Assembly: GCA_964570625.1 (NCBI GenBank) | Contig: CAZMYW010000003.1 | Coordinates: 1-38,454, forward strand | From: JBFLXB01 sp964570625 | Lineage (GTDB): Bacteria; Nitrospirota; Nitrospiria; 2-01-FULL-66-17 | Length of the DNA stretch: 38,454 nt | Reading direction: 5' to 3' | Shown here: in pieces, positions 7,105 through 14,017 of the stretch | How the letters are laid out: each line of letters begins with the position of its first letter | Position numbering within the stretch: position 1 is the stretch's first letter | Translations under genes and position numbers: made by a program | The notes under the pieces: generated by a model | The model's database searches: none | What the model saw: the letters and a program-made list of their open reading frames with translations, nothing else | What the model was told of the DNA's origin: nothing

Positions 7105-8826
7105 ATGCGGTTGTTACTGCGGGTGTTGACCTATCTGGCGCCGTATCGTTCGTTGGCGCTCACTGCGTTGGCGTGCGCCATTTTTGCGACCGTGGTTGAT
7201 CTGGCGCCGCCGTGGATCATCAAGCTGATCATCGACACCGTCGTGCGCCCGGCAGACCTTGACCCGCTGCCGTGGTTGATCGCGGCTTTGGCGCTGGTCT
7301 ACGTGGGGCGAAACATCTTGACGGGCGCTCGCATCCGTCTCAACAACGTCCTCGAACAACGGGTGATCTACGACCTCCGCAAAGCGGTTTACCACAAGTT
7401 ACAGTCCCTGTCGGTCCGATACTACGATCAGCGCGCGTCCGGTGAGTTGGTTTCTCGCGTCACGAGCGACGTCACCAATCTGGAACGGATCTTCATCGAC
7501 GGGGTGGAGTCGCTGGTGATGGCGGGACTGACGCTCGTCGGGATTGCGGTCATGTTGTTCATCATGCACTGGCAACTCGCGTTGCTGGCGTTGATTCCCA
7601 TCCCGTTCCTCATGGTGGGAGCGACGGTGTTCACCCGGCGCGTGCACGGGCTATATCGCGTGATCCGTCAGGAATCCGGGCGCCTGAACGCGGTGTTGCA
7701 GGATCAACTGTCCGGTATCCGGGAGATTTTCGCGTTCAATCGCCAGACCTACGCGGCGGCGCGATTCGACGCGCACAACCGGGCGTATTGTCGGGAGCAA
7801 TTGCGGGTCGCACGCGTATGGTCGATGTATTCACCCACCATGGTGTTGTTGGGTTCGCTGGGCACGTTACTCATCCTCGGCGTGGGCTCGCGCGAGGTGG
7901 TGGCTGGTCGAATGACGTTGGGCGAACTCGTGGCGTTCCTCTCGTACCTCGCGATGTTCTACGTGCCGATCAACCAGATTCATTCGGTCAACCACATGCT
8001 CCAGCACGCCATGGCGTCCGGAGAGCGTGTGTTCGAGATTCTCGACGCGAAGCCGGACGTGGTCGAAGCCAGGGAAGCCGTGACCTTGCCGCGCGGCCGC
8101 GGAGAGGTCCGCTTCGAGCAGATTTCGTTCGGGTATCGACCTGATGTGGAAGTCGTCCATGCGATGGATCTGGCGATCGCGCCCGGCGAACAGGTCGCGT
8201 TGGTGGGTCCCAGCGGCGCGGGGAAGAGCACGCTGGTCAAACTGCTGCTCCGGTTTTACGACGTCGGTTCGGGCCGGATCGTGCTCGACGGGCTGGACAT
8301 CCGCGACGTGACGCTGGCGAGTCTGCGGGAGCAAATCGGGCTCGTGCCGCAAGACCCCGTGCTCTTCAACGGGAGCGTGCGTGAGAACTTGTTGTTCGGC
8401 CGGCCTGGCGCGAACGACGCAGAACTGGAAGCCGCGGCACGCGCCGCGCGCGCGCACGATTTTATCGCGGCGATGCCGGAAGGATACGACACGTTGGTGG
8501 GTGAACGGGGGGTCAAGCTCTCCGGCGGTCAGAAGCAGCGGCTGGCGATCGCGCGCGCCCTGCTGAAAGACCCGCCGATCGTGGTATTGGATGAGGCGAC
8601 GTCGAACATTGACAGTGAGACCGAAGTGCAGATCCAGGAGGCGCTCGAGCGGTTGATTGCGGGCCGCACGACCATCATCATCGCGCACCGCCTGTCCACC
8701 CTGCGTTCCGTGGACCGCATCGTGGTCGTGGACCAGGGTCGGATCGTGGAATCCGGGGCCCACGACGAGTTATTGCCGCGCGGCGGGCTCTATGCCACGC
8801 TCTACGAAGCCCAGTTTCAGGTCTAA
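7105..8826 (+). CDS. MsbA-type ABC exporter (fused transmembrane and ATPase domains)
   Basis: 573 residues from the ATG at 7105. This start matches the usual length for the family, and the upstream in-frame sequence is only an open extension. Six membrane spans fill the first 310 residues (ABC_membrane type 1 domain), followed by the ATPase domain: Walker A GPSGAGKST (about 368-376), Q-loop VPQDP, signature LSGGQKQR (about 472-479), Walker B VVLDEATS (about 493-500) and switch His in IIAHRLST. The protein works as a homodimer in the cytoplasmic membrane. Close relatives export lipid A or other lipids, drugs or peptides, and the substrate cannot be told here. The gene is monocistronic and ends at a palindromic repeat. 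Confidence 0.93.
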   Translation: MRLLLRVLTYLAPYRSLALTALACAIFATVVDLAPPWIIKLIIDTVVRPADLDPLPWLIAALALVYVGRNILTGARIRLNNVLEQRVIYDLRKAVYHKLQSLSVRYYDQRASGELVSRVTSDVTNLERIFIDGVESLVMAGLTLVGIAVMLFIMHWQLALLALIPIPFLMVGATVFTRRVHGLYRVIRQESGRLNAVLQDQLSGIREIFAFNRQTYAAARFDAHNRAYCREQLRVARVWSMYSPTMVLLGSLGTLLILGVGSREVVAGRMTLGELVAFLSYLAMFYVPINQIHSVNHMLQHAMASGERVFEILDAKPDVVEAREAVTLPRGRGEVRFEQISFGYRPDVEVVHAMDLAIAPGEQVALVGPSGAGKSTLVKLLLRFYDVGSGRIVLDGLDIRDVTLASLREQIGLVPQDPVLFNGSVRENLLFGRPGANDAELEAAARAARAHDFIAAMPEGYDTLVGERGVKLSGGQKQRLAIARALLKDPPIVVLDEATSNIDSETEVQIQEALERLIAGRTTIIIAHRLSTLRSVDRIVVVDQGRIVESGAHDELLPRGGLYATLYEAQFQV

Positions 8827-9010
8827 CAGGTTGCTGAAAAAGCCCATCCGCGGCGTTCTGTACTACGATGTGCCGGCCGCCTCACCGTCTCGGCGGCGCT
8901 CGTGGTTTGGCGCCACTTCTTCGTGGCGCCACTCGCCCTCACGTACGACCCAGTACGCTCCGGTTTTCTCCTCACTGCGGCCTTGCGGCTGGAGCTTTTT
9001 GAGCAACCTG
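8827..9010. repeat. Palindromic dispersed repeat family B (MITE-like, terminal inverted repeats)
   Basis: 184 bp bounded by CAGGTTGCTGAAAAAG (8827-8842) and its inverted copy CTTTTTGAGCAACCTG (8995-9010), 15 of 16 bases complementary. Inside is a perfect hairpin (GGCGCCAC 8909-8916 with GTGGCGCC 8923-8930). The block at 8938-8961 is almost the reverse complement of a block in the family A copy at 12810-12834. A partial extra end lies just outside (9019-9040, reading GGTGCTGAAAAATCCGC on the minus strand). There is no coding potential. It lies between convergent genes. Confidence 0.75.
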
Positions 9011-9046
9011 CAAGTCTTTGCGGATTTTTCAGCACCTTGCTAAGGC

Positions 9047-9064
9047 CGCCCGGCGAGCCGGGCG
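9047..9064 (-). terminator. Hairpin directly after the beta-propeller lipoprotein gene
   Basis: CGCCCGGC (9047-9054) pairs perfectly with GCCGGGCG (9057-9064), and the hairpin abuts the stop codon of the minus-strand gene. It is followed on that strand only by GGCCTT, a weak U-tract, so termination may depend on the neighbouring palindromic repeat. Confidence 0.4.
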
Positions 9065-11332
9065 TTATTCGATCAACAGGGTGAGCCCGATGGCGATCGG
9101 AGTCGTCAGGGTGCCGGAGGGGATCGAGGCGCTGCCCACGCGAGCCAGATTTCCGCTAGTCTGGTTGATCGAATACGTGGCCAGCGAATTGGACACCTGG
9201 TTGGTCACGTACACGAACTTGCCGCCGGGTTCTGCCGCGAGCGCGGTGGGGCTTGAACCGGTGGACGTCGACACGGTCCCCGCGGTCAGTTCCCCCATAC
9301 TGGCGTCGATGACATCTTCGATGTCGATAACGTAAGGCGTGATGTTGTTCGCATCGGCGTTGGCCGTGTACACGAATCGGCCCGTGGGATCCGTGGCAAC
9401 CGCCTGTGGATTAGTTCCGGTGGCCAAGGGGCTCATGAGCGAAGTCAGCCCGCCGGTGGCCGCGTTGATCGCGAAGCCCTGGATCCGAGGCGGTGTCGTC
9501 CCCGCACTGACTACATAAGCAAAGCGCCCCGAACCATCCACCGCCACGCTGCGCGGATCATCATTCACGGATAAGGCGGCGCCGACACTGGTCAAAAGAC
9601 CGGTGTCCGTTGCGATGGTGAACATCGAGACCGCGTCCGACCCCGAATCAATGGTGTAAAGAAAACGGCCGGTGGGATCGACGGCCATGGAAACCGGCAG
9701 GGTGCCGATGGCGAGACCCGATGCGGTCACCTCGGTGAGTGCACCGGTGGTCTGGTTGATGGTCAGCACCACCACCTGCCAGCCGAGGCCAGTGCTTCCG
9801 GCAGCATACAGGTATCGACCAGAAGGTTCGATGGTTATGGCCGTCGGGTCTACGCTGACCGAGACCGTACTGATCTCGGGGAGTGTCCCGGTGGACGCGT
9901 TGATTCGATACGCCGAAATGATGTTGGATGCGTGCGCCACGTATACGAATCGCGCGAACGGATCCACGGCCAGCCCGCGAGCAGTCCCCAGCCCGCTGGT
10001 CAACGACTGGGGTCCGTTGGCGCTCAACACCCCGGTTGTGGCGTTGACGTCATACGAGGAGATCGTGGAAGCGCCCTGATTCAGAATGTATGCATATTGG
10101 GCTTCGGCCGTCGCAGCCACGCCGCGCGTGACCAGTGCCAGACCCTGCGGACCCCGTTGCGCGCGCGTGGCGCTGCTCGCGGTCAGGGCACTCGTTGCGG
10201 CGTCGATGTCATAGACGGACACGTCCGCCGCTCCGGAGTTCAAGGTGTAGAGGCGCTCCCCCAGAGGGTCGACCGTCAGGCCAGACAACACTATCCCTGC
10301 GGTGAGGTCTACGGTGTCGGCTACGTTTTCAGTGAACGTCCCGTTACCCGCGTCGACTGAGTACTGGCGGATGGTTGGGTGCGGCTGCGGGTTCAGCTCA
10401 GTGCCATTGATGACATAGGCTGTGCTGCCCGAGGGCGTGAATCTGATTGCCGCGGCCCCAACTCCGGCCGTGACAGTCGAGGAATCCAGGACAGTCATGT
10501 CGCCGCCTGTGACGGCCAATAGCGCCACATCACCAGCGGAGTCACTCACCGCGTATAAGTCGCCGCCAGGGTGAAGGGCAATGGTCAACGCCCCTCCTCC
10601 CACAAGTTCGGCGTCTACCGATGACAACACGCCGGTGACCGAATCAATGGAAAACGAAGAGACGCTTGCTGGGTTAACCCCTATTATTTCACTGTTGCCC
10701 ACGAACAAGAAGGAGCCCGCGCTGTCTGCAGCGAGTGACGTGGGCGAGCGGCCACCGGTTGAGGTCGTGGCGCGGAACGTCAGTGAACCGTCCGTATCGT
10801 CGATGGTGAACAGAGAGATGGATTCGCCGGCCCGATTCGCCACGTACAAAGAATCGCCGTTCGGCGCCACCACCACCAACGCCACGGGTTCGTTGCCCGT
10901 TGCGTAGGGAGAGTCGTCCATTTCCAGCAGCGTGCCGGTATGTTCGTCGATCGTGAACGCCGAGACCGTGTTGTCGTCTCGGTTCGCAACATACAAGTAC
11001 TTGGACGCCGGGTCGGTCGTCACCGCGACTGGAGCGGTTCCGACCGGTACGTATCCTATCGGGGTTAGCCGTCCGGTTGCGGCATCGACCAGAAACATGG
11101 AGAGCGTGTTATCCGTGGCGTTCGCCACGTAGGCGAATCGAACGGTGGTCCCGGGCTGAAGCGGGGTGGTGCTTCCGGAGCCTCGTCCTTGGCACGTGAA
11201 GATGGTCGTGCAGGGGTTCGGCGTCGCGGGGCCGCCGCCGGTCGGGGTGGTGTCTTCGCAGGCAACAACCGCCAGCGTGGCCGTCAGTGCGCCTGCGAGC
11301 AGTCGTACGGCGGTACGGCGACTACGAAACAT
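9065..11332 (-). CDS. Lactonase-like beta-propeller lipoprotein
   Basis: 755 residues. The N-terminus is a lipoprotein signal peptide with the lipobox AVVAC (Cys25), followed by a low-complexity T/G/P linker. The rest is a tandem array of about 45-55-residue units of the type RF(A/V)YVAN...NT(L/V)S.F.ID..TG.L, typical of the lactonase/YncE-like seven-bladed beta-propellers (Lactonase, PF10282). The length suggests two propellers side by side. It is expected to be anchored to the outer membrane or exposed outside. Active lactonase function is unlikely to be inferable: many such proteins are structural or binding scaffolds. It is a single gene with its own promoter (11391-11419). Confidence 0.88.
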   Translation of the reverse strand: MFRSRRTAVRLLAGALTATLAVVACEDTTPTGGGPATPNPCTTIFTCQGRGSGSTTPLQPGTTVRFAYVANATDNTLSMFLVDAATGRLTPIGYVPVGTAPVAVTTDPASKYLYVANRDDNTVSAFTIDEHTGTLLEMDDSPYATGNEPVALVVVAPNGDSLYVANRAGESISLFTIDDTDGSLTFRATTSTGGRSPTSLAADSAGSFLFVGNSEIIGVNPASVSSFSIDSVTGVLSSVDAELVGGGALTIALHPGGDLYAVSDSAGDVALLAVTGGDMTVLDSSTVTAGVGAAAIRFTPSGSTAYVINGTELNPQPHPTIRQYSVDAGNGTFTENVADTVDLTAGIVLSGLTVDPLGERLYTLNSGAADVSVYDIDAATSALTASSATRAQRGPQGLALVTRGVAATAEAQYAYILNQGASTISSYDVNATTGVLSANGPQSLTSGLGTARGLAVDPFARFVYVAHASNIISAYRINASTGTLPEISTVSVSVDPTAITIEPSGRYLYAAGSTGLGWQVVVLTINQTTGALTEVTASGLAIGTLPVSMAVDPTGRFLYTIDSGSDAVSMFTIATDTGLLTSVGAALSVNDDPRSVAVDGSGRFAYVVSAGTTPPRIQGFAINAATGGLTSLMSPLATGTNPQAVATDPTGRFVYTANADANNITPYVIDIEDVIDASMGELTAGTVSTSTGSSPTALAAEPGGKFVYVTNQVSNSLATYSINQTSGNLARVGSASIPSGTLTTPIAIGLTLLIE

Positions 11333-11390
11333 GTCGTATGGACACAGTCCTCATGAGTGCAAGATCCCTTCGCGCGTACCTCATGGCGGG

Positions 11391-11419
11391 ATTGTACGCG
11401 AATCAAAATCATCTGTCAC
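11391..11419 (-). promoter_or_regulatory. Candidate sigma70 promoter of the beta-propeller lipoprotein
   Basis: On the minus strand GTGACA (11414-11419), 17-base spacer, TACAAT (11391-11396). The expected leader is about 50 bases. Both boxes are close to consensus. Confidence 0.5.
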
Positions 11420-11454
11420 TTCGCCCAGCAGCCCGTAGTGAACGAAGGTTGCGG

Positions 11455-11460
11455 TATGAT
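11455..11460 (+). promoter_or_regulatory. Candidate -10 box of the TPR gene
   Basis: TATGAT ends six bases before the ATG at 11467. No good -35 box is seen 16-18 bases upstream. If used, the transcript would be leaderless, like the ABC exporter's. Confidence 0.3.
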
Positions 11461-11466
11461 GCCGGT

Positions 11467-11817
11467 ATGCCGCTCCCCATTGAAAAGCTGAAACAGTTGA
11501 TTGCGCTCGACCCCGCCGACCCCGCGCTGTTTCTCGCGTTGGGCCACGCCTATGTTGAGGTGAGCCAATTCGCCGATGCCGTGGACGCGTTGGAACGCGC
11601 TGTGGCCCTCAACCCGCAATACACTGCCGCGTATTGGCCGTTGGGCAAGGCACTCGAAGCCGCGGCCCGCGTGGACGACGCTATAGGAGTGTATGAACGA
11701 GGTCTTGCAGTCGGTGCACAAACGCATGACGCGATCCCGATTCAAAAGATGCAAGCACGACTGAACCGGCTCAGAAAGCAGCAGACCCCACCCCAATCCG
11801 ACGCAGATCCCTCCTGA
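11467..11817 (+). CDS. Small soluble TPR protein
   Basis: 116 residues from the ATG at 11467; the open sequence upstream has no ribosome site and no family similarity. Two to three tetratricopeptide repeats cover residues about 14-100 (ALFLALGHAYVEVSQFADA, then AYWPLGKALEAAARVDDAI). The tail is polar and Q/P/S-rich. TPR proteins are protein-protein interaction scaffolds, and no catalytic domain is present. There is no signal peptide, so it should be cytoplasmic. It is divergent from the propeller gene and followed by an AT-rich island. Partner and pathway are unknown. Confidence 0.8.
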   Translation: MPLPIEKLKQLIALDPADPALFLALGHAYVEVSQFADAVDALERAVALNPQYTAAYWPLGKALEAAARVDDAIGVYERGLAVGAQTHDAIPIQKMQARLNRLRKQQTPPQSDADPS

Positions 11818-11843
11818 TCTAAAACTCCCATCCCGTCTCTTAA

Positions 11844-11922
11844 GGAACTCTTGGGTTTTCCAACGATATAATCGCCCTATATGTGATATTTGTTGCTATT
11901 TAGTTAGTAACAGTGATATATA
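11844..11922 (+). promoter_or_regulatory. AT-rich regulatory island with inverted-repeat operator upstream of the Clp-N/HTH gene
   Basis: About 80 bases much richer in A+T than the surroundings. TATAAT (11867-11872) has GGAACT (11844-11849) 17 bases upstream, a -35 like that of ECF sigma factors. A second possible promoter is TTGCTA (11893-11898) with TATATA (11917-11922), spacing 18. TGTTGCTA (11891-11898) and TAGTAACA (11905-11912) form an inverted repeat with one mismatch over the second -35, a natural place for autorepression by the HTH protein encoded downstream. Confidence 0.4.
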
Positions 11923-11956
11923 TGTACAGCTTCTCATTATATAAGCGAGGACAGTC

Positions 11957-12688
11957 ATGAGACGAGGACCAGGATTTGTTGGGGTGCCGATGCCGCCGCG
12001 GATGCGGGGTTCGGGACGAGGGTGGGACGTGTCCACGTATCGCGAGGTGCGCGATGTATTCGAACGCGCAGAGGCCGCGGCCCGCGAGGAGGGGACCGGC
12101 GTAAGTGCCGACCACCTGGTGCTCGGCGTGTTGCGTGCGGCCGATCCCTCGGGCGCCTCGATTCTGCGCACGGTGGGGATCGGCGAAGCCGAGGTCGTGC
12201 GCGGTGGTGCGCAGGCTGGACGTACCTCGCGTTCTCGTTGGGGGCCTGAGTTGCAGCCGATTATCCAAGCCGCGGCTGAGGAGGCGTGGCAATTGGGCAG
12301 TCGGCTGACGCGCAGCGCGCACGTGCTGCTGGGGATCGCGGCGAGCGGCCAAGGGACGCTGGGTGGCCTGTTGGCGACTCGCGGAATTTCGATGGAGGTT
12401 CTCCGTACCCGTGCGCGCGAGGCGATTGCGGCCTCACCGGCTCCGGTGGTCTCAGACGCAGCTCCCGCACCAGCAGCAGCCTCTCCCGCGTCGTCGCGCG
12501 AGCTGCTCACCGTGGACCAAGCCGCCGAGTTCTTGGGAATCCATCACCAAACGCTGCGCGGGTATATCAAGAGCGGGAAGCTCCCGGCGTATCGCTTGGC
12601 GGGCGAGAAGGTGCTGCGGATCAAGCGCGACGACCTGATGGCGCTGCTCGAACCCGTGGCCGTGGGCGATTCGATCGACGGGGATTAA
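11957..12688 (+). CDS. Clp-N domain fused to excisionase/MerR-type HTH DNA-binding domain
   Basis: 243 residues, with GAGG six bases upstream of the ATG. After a basic, proline/glycine-rich start, residues about 27-155 form a Clp repeat (Clp-N) domain with both helical repeats: ADHLVLGVLRA (51-61) and SAHVLLGIAASG (120-131). In ClpA/ClpC this domain recruits adaptors and substrates. An Ala/Pro linker (about 160-178) leads to an excisionase-family helix-turn-helix (HTH_17, about 182-232: LLTVDQAAEFLGIHHQTLRGY, interrupted here to stay short, ending in a KR basic strand and DDLMALL). There is no AAA ATPase. It may be a transcription factor that senses proteolysis or stress through the Clp-N fold. 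The AT-rich island upstream carries an inverted repeat that may be its operator. Confidence 0.85.
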   Translation: MRRGPGFVGVPMPPRMRGSGRGWDVSTYREVRDVFERAEAAAREEGTGVSADHLVLGVLRAADPSGASILRTVGIGEAEVVRGGAQAGRTSRSRWGPELQPIIQAAAEEAWQLGSRLTRSAHVLLGIAASGQGTLGGLLATRGISMEVLRTRAREAIAASPAPVVSDAAPAPAAASPASSRELLTVDQAAEFLGIHHQTLRGYIKSGKLPAYRLAGEKVLRIKRDDLMALLEPVAVGDSIDGD

Positions 12689-12714
12689 CCCGACTTAATA
12701 GGCTGCGGTAAGTA

Positions 12715-12884
12715 GAGCGCCTGTTCAGGATGGGTCAGATGCCCCCTTCGGGGACTTCCTGCATTTCGATTTTTAGAGGTGGGTCGCCGGCCGCCGCGAG
12801 CACCGGAGCGGAGCGTACTGTATGCGTACGTGAGCACCGGACGCGCAGCGGCAACGCCGCAGGTGACCATTCATCGACAGGCTC
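12715..12884. repeat. Palindromic dispersed repeat family A, copy 2 (MITE-like)
   Basis: 170 bp, starting GAGCGCCTGTTCAGGA and ending CATCGACAGGCTC, an imperfect inverted terminal pair. It shares its left 65 bases and the block GGCAACGCCGCAGGTG with copy 1 (5338-5508). It also contains GGAGCGTACTG...CGTACGTGAG (12810-12834), which reappears inverted in the family B element (8938-8961). It has no coding potential and lies between two convergent genes. Confidence 0.65.
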
Positions 12885-12886
12885 CT

Positions 12887-14017
12887 CTAGAACCGTTCGC
12901 CCAGGGAGTCCGCGTACCCCGTCAGCTCCGCGTAGCCTGAACCAGTAACCTCGGCGTCGCCCGCCCGTCCGGTGACGGACACGCTACCTTCCCAGTACGT
13001 CACGCGCGTGCTTTGAGTCGTCACCAGTTCCTGGTCGGCGACTGTGGGTCGGATCGCGAGTTCAATGCCGTGATCCGGAACCGTGATGACCCAGCGGCTG
13101 GGATACGCGGTTTTGGTTTTGGGGCTCGTCCACACGTCGCGGACCGAGAAGCCGAACGCCTCGCGGGGCAGGTGAATGGTGCGCCCGTCGGGTTGGATCA
13201 GCGTGCCGCTGGAGACCGGCTCCACGGTGCCGTCGGCTCGGCGAATGCGATACAGCATCAGGTCCATGCCGTTGTCCAGATGCAGGCCGAACCAGTCCCA
13301 CCCGACCTGTTCTTTGGAAAGCTGGTTCGAACCGAACTCATGGTCCATCCAGCTCAGGCCTTTGACGGTCTCCAGTCGGTTGTTGATCGTCAGCGTCCCC
13401 GTGGTCTCCATCCGGGTCATGGAGTAATAGTGCGACGTTTGGCCCTTGCCCGGTCCCTTGCGGCTGATACCGTCCGAGCCGTGGACCACGGGCTTGCGCG
13501 AGGGTGTCAGTCGGAGCAAAATCGATCGATCGTTCGCCACCGCCGAAAGCACGATCACGCCGTCACGCTCTTCGGCCGACCACGGCCCGTTCCAGACCTT
13601 GAAGCGCTTGGCGTCGGCGCCGGCCGTGGCCACCCCGGGCCGATTGGCCTTTTCCGCGTACAGGAACTTGCCTTGCGTGTCGTCGGTGATAGCGAAGTGG
13701 GCGAGGAACATATTTTTGAGCGCCCACTTCGACGGGTTGTTGCGGACCGCCACCGCGTCGATTCCACGCCGAAAGAACGTCAGCTGATACCCATACGTGC
13801 GGCCGGATTCCGCGGTGAGGCGGCCGGTGTAGTACCACCACTCGGTCTGAAAGGTCGGATGCGGCCCGTGGTCTTTCGGGAACACGTACCGGTAGCCGGA
13901 TTCGGCCACGGCAAACCCTTTTGCGCCCGCCGCGGGTCCAGGCGCGATGCCCCATCCTACGCCGATCGCCGCTAGACCCAGCACGCCCCACCCCCACCCC
14001 CTCGTCCAGTTACTCAT
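12887..14017 (-). CDS. AttH/CrtC-like secreted lipocalin-type protein
   Basis: 376 residues with a signal peptide (hydrophobic about 8-30, AAG cleavage region). The family signature FQTEWWYYTGRL (about 56-67) and later SWMDHEFGS and GWDWFGLHLDNG place it in the AttH / carotenoid 1,2-hydratase-like (CrtC, PF07143) family of double beta-sandwich lipocalin-like proteins. In bacteria outside carotenoid pathways these are usually encoded with an FtsX-type ABC transporter (AttEFGH arrangement), as here: its start overlaps the end of the permease gene by eight bases. No carotenoid genes are nearby, so a hydratase role is unlikely. A periplasmic partner or lipid-modifying role for the transporter is inferred. 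Confidence 0.88.
   Translation of the reverse strand: MSNWTRGWGWGVLGLAAIGVGWGIAPGPAAGAKGFAVAESGYRYVFPKDHGPHPTFQTEWWYYTGRLTAESGRTYGYQLTFFRRGIDAVAVRNNPSKWALKNMFLAHFAITDDTQGKFLYAEKANRPGVATAGADAKRFKVWNGPWSAEERDGVIVLSAVANDRSILLRLTPSRKPVVHGSDGISRKGPGKGQTSHYYSMTRMETTGTLTINNRLETVKGLSWMDHEFGSNQLSKEQVGWDWFGLHLDNGMDLMLYRIRRADGTVEPVSSGTLIQPDGRTIHLPREAFGFSVRDVWTSPKTKTAYPSRWVITVPDHGIELAIRPTVADQELVTTQSTRVTYWEGSVSVTGRAGDAEVTGSGYAELTGYADSLGERF

Noticed and set aside
12887..14017. Carotenoid 1,2-hydratase (CrtC) assignment
   Set aside because: The fold family is shared, but the secretion signal, the transporter partners and the absence of carotenoid genes fit an AttH-type accessory protein better.
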